A DNA stretch of 64,000 nt, taken from the NCBI GenBank assembly GCA_017435385.1, contig JAFSFB010000009.1, positions 62,001 through 126,000 on the forward strand, in the 5' to 3' direction. Of the stretch, positions 49,462 to 57,537 are shown one piece after another (the first letter of the stretch is position 1; the number at the start of each line of letters is the position of its first letter). Below the pieces are notes generated by a model. It had not been told where the DNA came from. It was given only the letters and a program-made list of their open reading frames with translations, and did no database searches. The stretch comes from Clostridia bacterium (lineage in GTDB: Bacteria; Bacillota; Clostridia; Oscillospirales; Acutalibacteraceae). The position numbers and the translations under genes are program-made.

Positions 49462-50190
49462 ATGAATTACGAAAACGCCGCAGATATATTACCGGAAGAC
49501 TTGCTCAAGCGAGTGCAGAAATTTGCCGCAGGTAAGCTGATTTATGTGCCTGAAACAACAAGCAAACGCTCTTGGGGTGAAACATCGGGATACAAACGGT
49601 ATCTTGAAGAAAGAAATCAAGAAATTAAAGACAAGTTCACAAAAGGTGAAACCATCGAAACCCTCACAAGTGATTATTCACTATCCATTGAATCGATTAA
49701 GAAAATTGTTTACAGCAAAGGTGAGAACAAAGAACTGAAATACAAGTGTTCTTTATCATCAGCAAAAGAATTCTCTGAAGCAGACAAGCTTGAAGATTGG
49801 GTGCATTTGTTTTTGCTTTCGGATGGTCACAACAAAGTTTTTTCTGACGGTCTGAAACTGATTAACAGATACTATTTAGGCCCAATTACAATGCCGTTGT
49901 CATTGTTCACCCGTTGTTGTGGTCCGGAAGATGATATGAAATATCAGGTCAATGCAGAGTGGTTTGAAAAAAGAGTGCAAGCATTAAAGAAAACACTTCA
50001 ATCAAATGATGATATGCCGCCGTTGATAGTGCATTATGTTGACCATAACTTTGAACTCTGTGACGGTAACCATCGCTTTGAAGCACTAACTCAACTCGGT
50101 GTGAGAGAATATCCTGTTATCGTTTGGATAACGGAGAAAGACGAGTATGAGGAGTTTGTTGAAAGATATAGAACATATCTAAATGAATAA
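49462..50190 (+). CDS. CD3324-like HTH domain fused to a ParB-like nuclease domain
   Basis: 242 aa. N-terminal 90 residues (YENAADILPEDLLKRVQKFA...SYSLSIESIKKIVYSKGE) match the CD3324-type HTH/Mor-like protein of Clostridia. The C-terminal part has a ParB/sulfiredoxin-type motif PPLIVHYVDHNFELCDGNHRFEALTQLG near residue 190, with the GNHR active-site loop. The fusion suggests a DNA-binding enzyme, perhaps regulatory or nuclease. Overlap-free, 5 bases after the kinase stop. Last gene of the 39-50 kb run, followed by a strong terminator. Confidence 0.75.
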   Translation: MNYENAADILPEDLLKRVQKFAAGKLIYVPETTSKRSWGETSGYKRYLEERNQEIKDKFTKGETIETLTSDYSLSIESIKKIVYSKGENKELKYKCSLSSAKEFSEADKLEDWVHLFLLSDGHNKVFSDGLKLINRYYLGPITMPLSLFTRCCGPEDDMKYQVNAEWFEKRVQALKKTLQSNDDMPPLIVHYVDHNFELCDGNHRFEALTQLGVREYPVIVWITEKDEYEEFVERYRTYLNE

Positions 50191-50204
50191 CTAAATAAAA
50201 TTTG

Positions 50205-50250
50205 CAACCCGCATCGTAGCAGAATAGCTATGGTGCGGGTTGTTGTTTTG
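50205..50250 (+). terminator. Terminator of the 39-50 kb operon
   Basis: CAACCCGCA plus TCGTAGC pairs with GCTATGG plus TGCGGGTTG around an AGAATA loop, followed by TTGTTTTGTT. Confidence 0.88.
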
Positions 50251-50272
50251 TTCAGTGAGTTTTGTGCGTTTT

Positions 50273-50279
50273 TGTCGAA
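50273..50279 (+). promoter_or_regulatory. Spo0A-box-like site before the PRTase-TIR gene
   Basis: TTTTTGTCGAAAAAC contains TGTCGAA; it lies 165 bases before the start codon of the large defence-like gene. Confidence 0.35.
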
Positions 50280-50444
50280 AAACACAACATTTTTGTAAGT
50301 AGCATTGAACTAATTAAAAGTTAAGTATACATTCATATATAGGAGTATTCTTATTCAAACAACATAAAAAACTGTGAGTTAAAGAAGAACAAATTTGGTT
50401 TCGTTTTGTGTCGCTTTAATTCATATGAGGACAAAGGAGTTAAT

Positions 50445-53400
50445 ATGAACAAACATGAAATTTTGAATTATTCATTTGATGCAGAAACAAGAGACTGTAT
50501 CATAGATTTTGCCCAAAAAATTACAGAATCAAATGCCGATATTTACATTATTATGTCTAGAAAAGCAGCATGTTTTATAGATTTTTTAGAAAGATATGAT
50601 TATATTAGTTTTTCCGGACAAGTATTTACAGATAGAATTCTAAATTACGATTGTTCTTGGATGAAAGGAAAAAAAGTAATAATAATTGACGATGTTATTG
50701 TTTCTGGTACAACAATATATACCGTCATAAATAAACTTAAAGATTTTTTTGTTAATGATATAAAAGTAATGGTTTTAGGCGTTGATAAACCTTATTGTAG
50801 TTTGCAACTTTTTAATTATTTGGATTCAGAAGGAAATATACAGAATTATTTACAATCACCATATTTGCTTTTATCTGATGAAGGGTGTATGAGGATTTGC
50901 TCAAACATTGTATCCCTTTTTGCACTAGATATTGCTCCCTATGATGTGGATTTCCCCAAACATAATAGATTGTCTGTCTCTAATAAAAAGTTAGAATATT
51001 TAATATCAAATTCAGATTGGATATCATATGACGTTTCTTCAGACTTGCAGGCGGAAAATAATATCATAAATGTAACTCTGCTTCCTACTATATATATTAA
51101 AAGTACGATTGATAATAAACTAGGCTTTCCGTTATCTAAACTAGGTTTTTTTAAAATACGTATTTTTGCAAAACCTAGCTCAGGTAAAAAAGAAAAGTAT
51201 AGCGTTAATATCGTGCCGTACTTTATGTTTAATGAAATTTGTGAAGAAGATATCAATTATCTCTTTTCTAAAATTTTTAAAGATAAATATTTAGAATTAG
51301 GTGCCTTATCAAAAATTAGAATTCTACAATATGTATTCGCAGAAAAGCTATTTAATTTTTGGAACGACTCTATCAATAAATCTACAAACACTGAGTATAA
51401 ATGGGTTCTTGATAAAAACTATTTTTGTAGGGTTTTTCCGGCTGAATATTGGAGTATAATTAATCAATCAATTGAAGAGTATATCGAAATTCCTAATAAG
51501 CAAATAAAAAACATTAATTATGAGTACAAAATAACTGATTTTGACTCGAAAATACAGATTCAAAAGGATCAAAATGATAATTTTGCAGTTTTACAAAGTA
51601 AACTTGTTGAACCCTTTACAAATTTATATTTAACTAAAGAAAAGGATTCAAGAAACATAGTTTTAAAACACGGAAAAAAAGCTTTTGAAATGAAGGAATA
51701 TAAAAGCATTATTGATAGGTTGAATCATGGCTTTTCAGTAAATAACCTTATAGAGCTTTTATCTGATTTTCCTGACGTGTTTGATAAGGAAACTACTGTT
51801 TCATTGTTTGTAGATGAGGCTTTGGATGCCGGTGTGATAGTTCCGATAATTGCAGAAGAAACAATTGATAATAAAAAGATTTTTTATAGAGCATTTAGAC
51901 ATGGCGAAGATGTTCCGTTTGGAGAATTACAGGAAAAATTATGTTCCGTTATGCTAGAGAATTATTATAAAGTTGGAGGTAAACAAATATTAACAAAATT
52001 ACGAGTAGAAAAAATGTTAGTTTTGTTTATTAAAATTGGATTAAATCAAAAAATATTTAAGCCTAGTCCGCAGGATAGTATTTACTATCAAGTTAACATA
52101 GATGCATATATCCATGGTAACATACCTACAGCAGAAAAATACAATTCTCCACATCCACGGCATTATTTAAAACATCGTACGGATGCGTGTTGGTTGTCAG
52201 ATATTTTAATTGATAAAGGAATAATCGAAACACAGGTGAAAAAAGCAGACTCTTATAACGGTGTATCTCCAAGCGAAGTATTTGAACAAAGTAGTTTTAC
52301 ATCAGATTTAGAATACACGGGTATAAATAATTGCATAGATATACCAATCGATAGAGCAACACAAGCTAAGGCTGCAGCTATCGGACAAACATTTGCAAAG
52401 CTTTATAACAATTCTAAAGATAAAATGGAACCTTGTGTAAATGATGAAGATTTGGTTATGTTTTCTACATGTTTATATCCAACCGATCTGGTGAACGCAC
52501 TTGCTGCTGAGCTGGCTATTTTTTGTGATCGATGGCAACGCAAAAACAATAGAATAAAAAGTGATATTTCTAACCGGAAATATGCTGAATTGTTTAAACA
52601 TTTTAATTCTGGAGATTTATATAGAAGTATAAATAGCGGTCAAAATAAATTCATAAAATTTCAGCAAAAGCATCCTCAAACAAGGATTGATGAAATATCT
52701 GAACAATTAATAAATAGTCCTGAATTAAGCATTTATGCAACTCAATGGGATCAGTTCTGGTCAGAAAGCAGACATTGGAGCGAAAATTCAATCGATAAAA
52801 CCTTGTATACAACAATAAGAGAAGAAGGTAAAATACTATTTGCCTTAAATATTCTTTTTCGATTAATGCTTATATGCTGTACTACCGATGCAAAAAGACA
52901 AGAAGAGATTTCGCAACAAATAAATACCATAAAAGAAACGTTAAAAGGATTTTCACTGGATTCAATTCCCGATTTGAAAAAGGTTGTTTCATACTCAAAT
53001 ATAATACCTGCTAAAATCAGTAACAATGAAATAGAAGAAAAAGATTTGCAAACTATTTATAATGCTATTATATTTTATACAAAAAGAATTCCATCACTCT
53101 TAACAGATGTGGAATTATTAGTCAACAAACATGGAAAAATTTGCAATATCAACAGATATAATAATGCAATACACATTGAAATGTCGAGCTACCTTTTTGA
53201 TGATCTAACACAAAAAATGCGTACATATTTAGAGGGTCAAGAAGTAGATTATAAAGTGTTTCCAATTGCAAATCCGTCTGATATTTTTTCGAAATCTGGG
53301 GTATGGTTATTTGTTAAAAACAATTCAGGAATTCAAAATATCAAAAATATCATTTTATATATCTTGAATGACACAAAATTTGTAAACGCAATAACTTATA

Positions 53401-54188
53401 TTGATGTTTTCCTGAATTTATCAGAAAATCTCAAGTTAAAAGTTGCTACTGATTGTAATTCACGCTTTAGATTCGGTAGTTTTAGTTCGTACTCGAAAAA
53501 AGTCTTAGAAACAAGAGAGCAGTTTAATTGTTCAAACAAGCCATCAATTTTTTGGATAATTGAAGATTGTCAAAAAAATAAAATACTAATTAGAAACATC
53601 AAAAACACACTTAATAATGAATTAACCGTTACTAATATTACAGAATTGGAGTATGAAACTACAGTTTCAAGCAAAACAAAAATAATTGTGTCCAATAAAA
53701 CTGCAAAAAAGGATTTGTTAAGAAAGGATTATAAAAACATGAATAAAAAATGCGAAATATTTGTTTCATACACTGAAGGTAATAAATTACACTTTGAGCG
53801 AATAAACACAATAGTCAAGCGTCTGAAAGAAGAAAATTTTATAGTGCATTTTTATGAAGATGCTCCATTAGGTACTGATATGGTTAGATTTATGCGAAAA
53901 ATAGAATCTTCCGATATTATTTTATTAATTGGCTCTTCGGATTATAAAGAGAGAGCATACTTTAATGATGGGAGCGGTGTTTCTTTCGAGGACAGATTAA
54001 TTAGTGGTGTGTTTTCTTCTGTTGATCGAACTAAGATTGTTCCTGTTACATTTGGTGAAATCAACGATTGTATTCCATCACCTTTTAATAGACTTAAAGG
54101 AATGGTTTTTAAAAAATTTAATGAAGAAGAACTTGATCTTTTTATTGTCGCACTCATCAATAAATTCAAAACAAGTAGTGTTGATTAA
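50445..54188 (+). CDS. Very large protein: N-terminal phosphoribosyltransferase-like domain, C-terminal TIR-like domain
   Basis: 1247 aa. Residues 1-150 are type I PRTase-like: SRKAACFIDFLE, then the PRPP loop KKVIIIDDVIVSGTTIYTV (78-96). Residues about 430-560 have a winged-helix look (LIELLSDFPDVFDKETTVSLF...YRAFRHGEDVPFG). The middle is unrecognised, rich in Asn/Ile/Lys. Residues 1100-1245 are a TIR/SEFIR-like domain: KCEIFVSYTEGNKLHFERIN, FYEDAPLGTD (Glu1138), ILLIGSSDYKERA, GVSFEDRLISGVFSS with Glu1182 at the expected NADase Glu position. ATG 50445 has AAAGGAG 5 bases upstream; 13 extra residues upstream are unlikely. I infer a NAD+/PRPP-linked antiphage effector that senses through its long middle region. 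It is a monocistron. Confidence 0.8.
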   Translation: MNKHEILNYSFDAETRDCIIDFAQKITESNADIYIIMSRKAACFIDFLERYDYISFSGQVFTDRILNYDCSWMKGKKVIIIDDVIVSGTTIYTVINKLKDFFVNDIKVMVLGVDKPYCSLQLFNYLDSEGNIQNYLQSPYLLLSDEGCMRICSNIVSLFALDIAPYDVDFPKHNRLSVSNKKLEYLISNSDWISYDVSSDLQAENNIINVTLLPTIYIKSTIDNKLGFPLSKLGFFKIRIFAKPSSGKKEKYSVNIVPYFMFNEICEEDINYLFSKIFKDKYLELGALSKIRILQYVFAEKLFNFWNDSINKSTNTEYKWVLDKNYFCRVFPAEYWSIINQSIEEYIEIPNKQIKNINYEYKITDFDSKIQIQKDQNDNFAVLQSKLVEPFTNLYLTKEKDSRNIVLKHGKKAFEMKEYKSIIDRLNHGFSVNNLIELLSDFPDVFDKETTVSLFVDEALDAGVIVPIIAEETIDNKKIFYRAFRHGEDVPFGELQEKLCSVMLENYYKVGGKQILTKLRVEKMLVLFIKIGLNQKIFKPSPQDSIYYQVNIDAYIHGNIPTAEKYNSPHPRHYLKHRTDACWLSDILIDKGIIETQVKKADSYNGVSPSEVFEQSSFTSDLEYTGINNCIDIPIDRATQAKAAAIGQTFAKLYNNSKDKMEPCVNDEDLVMFSTCLYPTDLVNALAAELAIFCDRWQRKNNRIKSDISNRKYAELFKHFNSGDLYRSINSGQNKFIKFQQKHPQTRIDEISEQLINSPELSIYATQWDQFWSESRHWSENSIDKTLYTTIREEGKILFALNILFRLMLICCTTDAKRQEEISQQINTIKETLKGFSLDSIPDLKKVVSYSNIIPAKISNNEIEEKDLQTIYNAIIFYTKRIPSLLTDVELLVNKHGKICNINRYNNAIHIEMSSYLFDDLTQKMRTYLEGQEVDYKVFPIANPSDIFSKSGVWLFVKNNSGIQNIKNIILYILNDTKFVNAITYIDVFLNLSENLKLKVATDCNSRFRFGSFSSYSKKVLETREQFNCSNKPSIFWIIEDCQKNKILIRNIKNTLNNELTVTNITELEYETTVSSKTKIIVSNKTAKKDLLRKDYKNMNKKCEIFVSYTEGNKLHFERINTIVKRLKEENFIVHFYEDAPLGTDMVRFMRKIESSDIILLIGSSDYKERAYFNDGSGVSFEDRLISGVFSSVDRTKIVPVTFGEINDCIPSPFNRLKGMVFKKFNEEELDLFIVALINKFKTSSVD

Positions 54189-54390
54189 TGTATTTTGTAC
54201 ATATTGATTTTACATGCGAAAATTGAGGTTCGCTGATTTTTTCTAAATCTTCTTTTAAGATATATAAAATATCTTTCTCGATATCGTTTGCACAGCACTG
54301 CAAAGCTATAGTTATATTTTCAATTGTAGCTTCTAATGAGTCGCAAATGAAAATCTGAAGCACAGTAACAGTTTCTTCGTTTAATGTCAT
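54166..54390 (-). CDS. Small protein of unknown function, convergent with the TIR gene
   Basis: 74 aa, mainly helical and acidic (EETVTVLQIFICDSLEATIEN, DIEKDILYILKEDLEKI). ATG 54390 has GAGGTG 7 bases upstream; the GTG at 54399 overlaps that site. Its last 23 bases overlap the end of the PRTase-TIR gene in antisense. It could be a small regulator of that gene or an unrelated protein. No family recognised. Confidence 0.5.
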   Translation of the reverse strand: MTLNEETVTVLQIFICDSLEATIENITIALQCCANDIEKDILYILKEDLEKISEPQFSHVKSICTKYINQHYLF

Positions 54391-54495
54391 ATCAACCACC
54401 TCATAATTTATATTATCTTTAGTATAACATAAAAAGTAATGTAATTTGTTACTGCATGTCGTTTTGGTTTTTGAAAATCAAAAAATGTTTTAAGA

Positions 54496-54513
54496 TGTAA
54501 CATTAATGTTACA
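54496..54513. promoter_or_regulatory. 18-bp perfect palindrome, putative operator
   Basis: TGTAACATTAATGTTACA in the divergent gap between the small minus-strand gene and the LytTR gene. A second, imperfect inverted repeat AGTAA-TTACT lies at 54435-54453. Both have the GTAAC core, so they look like binding sites of one regulator. Confidence 0.5.
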
Positions 54514-54589
54514 ATGATATTCTCGTTTTTGCATTTGATATGACATTTCTTTTGTGTTGTGATTGTGTACAAATTAACAGACTCGCTTT

Positions 54590-54596
54590 TGTCGAA
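54590..54596 (+). promoter_or_regulatory. Spo0A-box-like site before the LytTR gene
   Basis: TTTTGTCGAAAACA contains TGTCGAA, 107 bases before the LytTR start. Confidence 0.3.
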
Positions 54597-54702
54597 AACA
54601 GAGAAAGTCAGAAAAAACAAAAAATTTTCCGTAACATTTTGCGATTTTCGTCATTTATATATAGAAGTTCATTTCTGTATTATGGATGAGGAAGGTATTC
54701 TT

Positions 54703-55206
54703 ATGGATTCATTAGTATGCAATGCGGCAGAAAAGGAAGCAACCAAAGCTAAATTGATTGAATTTATGGAGCAAAATGATATTGCATATAATCTGCTCGA
54801 GTGTTGCGGCTGCGACAGGTTTTGTATTGGTTTAAGTGGTGAAGAAAACACTTGTAAAAGGTATTGTTGCAACTCTGGGATTATTGTGCAAACAAGCAAT
54901 AAAGATGTTTGCAGAATTTATCCGCACGAGATTCTTTACATAGCAATCGAGGATAGAAAATCAGTACTGTATCTGACTGACAGAAAAATTGAAACCAACT
55001 ACCGCCTTGAGCATTGGAAAAGTATTCTCGATCTCAAGACTTTCGCTCAACCACATCACAGCTTCATAGTAAATCTCAATTATGTTGATGAAATTACTAA
55101 AGAGTGGGTTAAAGTAAAATACAGAGGTGTAAAATACCCGGTTTACACATCTTCACGCAAAATAGGTGCATTTAAAAAAGCATTCTTAAAATTCGGAGAA
55201 AGATAA
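54703..55206 (+). CDS. LytTR-family DNA-binding regulator with Cys-rich N-terminus
   Basis: 167 aa. The C-terminal 100 residues are a LytTR domain (VCRIYPHEILYIAIEDRKSVLYL, HHSFIVNLNYVDEI, VYTSSRKIGAFKKAFLKF). The N-terminal 60 residues carry eight cysteines (LLECCGCDRFCIGLSGEENTC...CC), which may bind a metal cluster or sense redox. The start is placed at ATG 54703 because GAGGAAGG is 7 bases upstream; an open frame continues upstream to 54559 without a ribosome site. A TGTAACATTAATGTTACA palindrome lies 190 bases upstream. Confidence 0.78.
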   Translation: MDSLVCNAAEKEATKAKLIEFMEQNDIAYNLLECCGCDRFCIGLSGEENTCKRYCCNSGIIVQTSNKDVCRIYPHEILYIAIEDRKSVLYLTDRKIETNYRLEHWKSILDLKTFAQPHHSFIVNLNYVDEITKEWVKVKYRGVKYPVYTSSRKIGAFKKAFLKFGER

Positions 55207-55214
55207 TATAACAA

Positions 55215-55248
55215 ACATCACCTTAGTCATATATGGCTGAGGTGATGT
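55215..55248 (+). terminator. Terminator after the LytTR gene
   Basis: Stem ACATCACCTTAG / CTGAGGTGATGT with a TCATATATGG loop, followed by TGCTTTATTC. Confidence 0.75.
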
Positions 55249-55329
55249 TGCTTTATTCAGACAGTTAATGTATAATGGCTTTATAATAATTGCGAAGATA
55301 AAGCTATGAGAATCTGTCAGGTGATAATT

Positions 55330-55905
55330 ATGAGAAATTATGATGTAATTGATTTAATCAAAAATAAATATCTAAACCACAATAAGGAAGATGTCCTGAA
55401 ACATGTTGAAAATGTGGCAGAGATAGCTGTCGAGTTAGCAGAAGCATATAATCTTGATGTTGATAGAATAAGACTTGCAGCTTTACTTCATGATATCAGC
55501 GGAATTATGACCCCGCAAGAAATGTACGATTTTGCAAAATCACGTAGTTTGAAGATAGACCCTGCAGAAGAAAAGTATCACGCTCTGTTACATCAAAGAG
55601 TTTCGAGGATAATTGCACAAGAAGATTTTGATATTACCGATTCGGATATTTTGAATTCGATTGAATGTCACACAACTTTAAAGAAAAATGCAAGTGTGTA
55701 TGATAAGGTTATATTCATCGCAGATAAAATATCTTGGGACCAAAAGGGTGTGCCTTCGTGCGGTGATTTGTTAAAAAGTGCAACAATAGAAGCATTGGAT
55801 GAAGCTTGTTACCTTTATATCAAATATCAATTTGATAACAACTTGTTGGTGATGCCTCATCAATGGTTGATTGAGGCTTATGAGGATTTGAAGAAAAATT
55901 TATAA
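55330..55905 (+). CDS. yqeK: HD-domain phosphohydrolase (YqeK-like)
   Basis: 191 aa. HD-domain pattern: LKHVENVAEIAVELAE (first His), LAALLHDISGIMTPQEMY (HD), HALLHQRVSRII, IECHTTLKKN and IFIADKISWD (Asp). This order matches bis(5'-nucleosyl)-tetraphosphatase (symmetrical) YqeK, which hydrolyses Ap4A, a stress alarmone. ATG 55330 has AGGTGAT upstream. Its usual chromosomal neighbours (nadD, rsfS) are absent, so this may be a second, island-borne copy. Other HD hydrolases remain possible. Confidence 0.82.
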   Translation: MRNYDVIDLIKNKYLNHNKEDVLKHVENVAEIAVELAEAYNLDVDRIRLAALLHDISGIMTPQEMYDFAKSRSLKIDPAEEKYHALLHQRVSRIIAQEDFDITDSDILNSIECHTTLKKNASVYDKVIFIADKISWDQKGVPSCGDLLKSATIEALDEACYLYIKYQFDNNLLVMPHQWLIEAYEDLKKNL

Positions 55906-55985
55906 ATCCGATTACTATTCGCACATAATAACGGGAACTTTTTTAAGCCTTCTGATAGAATCGAATCAAACAAGGAGGGATAAAT

Positions 55986-56897
55986 ATGGATTGGATTGTC
56001 GGAATACAACGGGCGATAGATTATATTGAAGATAATCTGACTGAAACGATTGACTATGAAGAAGCGGCAAAGAAATGCTTTTCTTCAAGCTACCATTTTC
56101 AGCGTGTGTTCAGTATTCTTTGCGGCTTCACTCTTGGCGAATATATCCGTAACCGCAGGCTGACTCTTGCCGGCAGAGAGCTTGCAACCACCAATGCAAA
56201 AATAATTGATGTTGCACTGAAATACGGTTACGAAAGCCCCGACAGCTTTGCAAAAGCGTTTCAGAAATTTCACGGAATATTACCTTCACAGGCTCGAAGT
56301 AACGGCAGCAATCTCAAATCCTTTTCCCGTCTTGTACTGAAATTTTCTTTGGAAGGCGGTACAACAATGAAATATCGTATTGAAACCAAACCTGCACTGA
56401 CGCTTTTGGGCTACAAAAAGCGCTTCAACGGAACACCGTACGATTCTTTAAGACAGCATCAGGAAGGTGATTTCTTTGCTTCGACAAGAGCATTTCAATG
56501 GATGCTTAAAGGAATGACCAACGATAAGCTGTCGGATTATTGCGTTCTGTCGGATTTTGATGATGACGGCTATGATTTTTATATTGCAGTTACAACAGAT
56601 AATTATGAGCGCAATAATTTATACAACAGCGAAGTAACGGGAATTGATTTTATGGAAAAGTTTGGGTTTGAGGAAATCGTTGTTCCCGAAAGAACTTACC
56701 TTATATTTGAAACAGAAAAAACAAAAATGCCTATTCCCGAATACTTTGTTATGCGTAAGCAAATAGCAGCTGAGTGGTTATCCAATAACGATTATCAGAT
56801 AATCAATGCTCCCGAACTTGCGGTTTACCATTGGGGAATCGTTGGAGGATATAACGGAAGAACAATCGAAATATGGATTCCAATTGAAAAGAAATAA
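55986..56897 (+). CDS. AraC-family regulator with GyrI-like effector domain
   Basis: 303 aa. N-terminal AraC double HTH (1-105; YEEAAKKCFSSSYHFQRVFSIL and VALKYGYESPDSFAKAFQKFHGILPSQA). From residue 125 a GyrI-like/bacterial transcription activator effector-binding domain (MKYRIETKPALTLLGYKKRF, YLIFETEKTKMPIPEYFVM). Such proteins resemble Rob/SoxS-type or drug-sensing regulators. RBS AAGGAGG. Could respond to a small drug-like molecule, which fits the resistance-type enzymes nearby. Confidence 0.9.
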   Translation: MDWIVGIQRAIDYIEDNLTETIDYEEAAKKCFSSSYHFQRVFSILCGFTLGEYIRNRRLTLAGRELATTNAKIIDVALKYGYESPDSFAKAFQKFHGILPSQARSNGSNLKSFSRLVLKFSLEGGTTMKYRIETKPALTLLGYKKRFNGTPYDSLRQHQEGDFFASTRAFQWMLKGMTNDKLSDYCVLSDFDDDGYDFYIAVTTDNYERNNLYNSEVTGIDFMEKFGFEEIVVPERTYLIFETEKTKMPIPEYFVMRKQIAAEWLSNNDYQIINAPELAVYHWGIVGGYNGRTIEIWIPIEKK

Positions 56898-56904
56898 AAA
56901 TTTC

Positions 56905-56935
56905 TGCTCTCACGAAAGTGAGAGCATTTTCATCT
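56905..56935 (+). terminator. Terminator of the AraC gene
   Basis: Perfect 9-bp stem TGCTCTCAC / GTGAGAGCA with a GAAA tetraloop, followed by TTTTCATCTT. Confidence 0.88.
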
Positions 56936-56949
56936 TCAGAAAGTATTTT

Positions 56950-57022
56950 ATGACGTCATATCTGCCGTCAACTCACCGAGAACTCAGATTTTTTGGAATG
57001 ATGACGTCACTTCCGCCGTCAA
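56950..57022. repeat. Two direct repeats of an ATGACGTCA-type site
   Basis: ATGACGTCATATCTGCCGTCAA at 56950-56971 and ATGACGTCACTTCCGCCGTCAA at 57001-57022, each with a palindromic TGACGTCA and a GCCGTCAA tail, 51 bases apart. They sit immediately upstream of the promoter at 57052, so they look like operator or protein-binding sites. Confidence 0.55.
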
Positions 57023-57051
57023 ATATAATTTGAAAATTTTTACAAAGTCTA

Positions 57052-57081
57052 TTGACAAACAAATGTTCTGTGTGGTATAGT
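57052..57081 (+). promoter_or_regulatory. Promoter of the structured RNA/57.5 kb gene
   Basis: TTGACA (57052-57057), 18-base spacer, TATAGT (57076-57081). Confidence 0.75.
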
Positions 57082-57088
57082 AAATTAA

Positions 57089-57353
57089 ATTTAAATTTGA
57101 CAATTGAATAACGATGTGATTGATTGCGGATATGAATCCGCCTAAGGCTAGCGATATGCTAAGAGAAAATTATTGCACTCCTCACCTTTGTTGATACTGT
57201 ACGTGGCGAATGTCTCTGGTGATGTGAGATTAGAAAACAGTATGCCTTTGAGATTATTTTAAATTTCAAAGCCGTTACATAAGACATCATTTGTAAAAGC
57301 GAGAGCAATGCTCCCGCCGATTGATGCTGTCTGTGTGACGGCTTTTTTGTTTT
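57089..57353 (+). ncRNA. Candidate structured RNA or leader ending in a terminator
   Basis: No protein is seen. From the promoter the RNA would carry, in order, hairpins GCGGAT-ATGA-ATCCGC (57127-57142) and TAGC-GATAT-GCTA (57149-57161), a longer CTCAC...GTGAG stem (about 57180-57227), a stretch able to pair AGCCGT...ACATAAGACATCA with TGATGCTGTCTGTGTGACGGCT, enclosing GCG-GAGC-AAT-GCTC-CGC (57299-57317), and a final T-run TTTTTTGTTTT (57344 on). The last long stem with the T-run is a terminator. It could be a riboswitch-like leader of the 57.5 kb gene or an independent RNA. Confidence 0.5.
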
Positions 57354-57537
57354 GCTCGAATTAATTTCAGAACTGTAAAAAATGCAGAAATCAAATTGGA
57401 GTGTGTTTGATTTATATCTGCATCGTTTCAAAAATTTCTGTCGGATGAAACCTGCTTTTTACAGTTGTTCACCTACGAAAAATAATTCAAAAAAGCCGCC
57501 TTTTGAAAAATAATTTTTGGGAAAGGAGGTTTATGTT

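Noticed and set aside
50406-50444. Extended start for the PRTase-TIR protein (13 extra residues)
   Set aside because: The extra codons contain the AAAGGAG ribosome site that belongs to the ATG at 50445.
57089-57353. Group II intron or known riboswitch
   Set aside because: No domain V hairpin, reverse transcriptase or recognised riboswitch core was seen.
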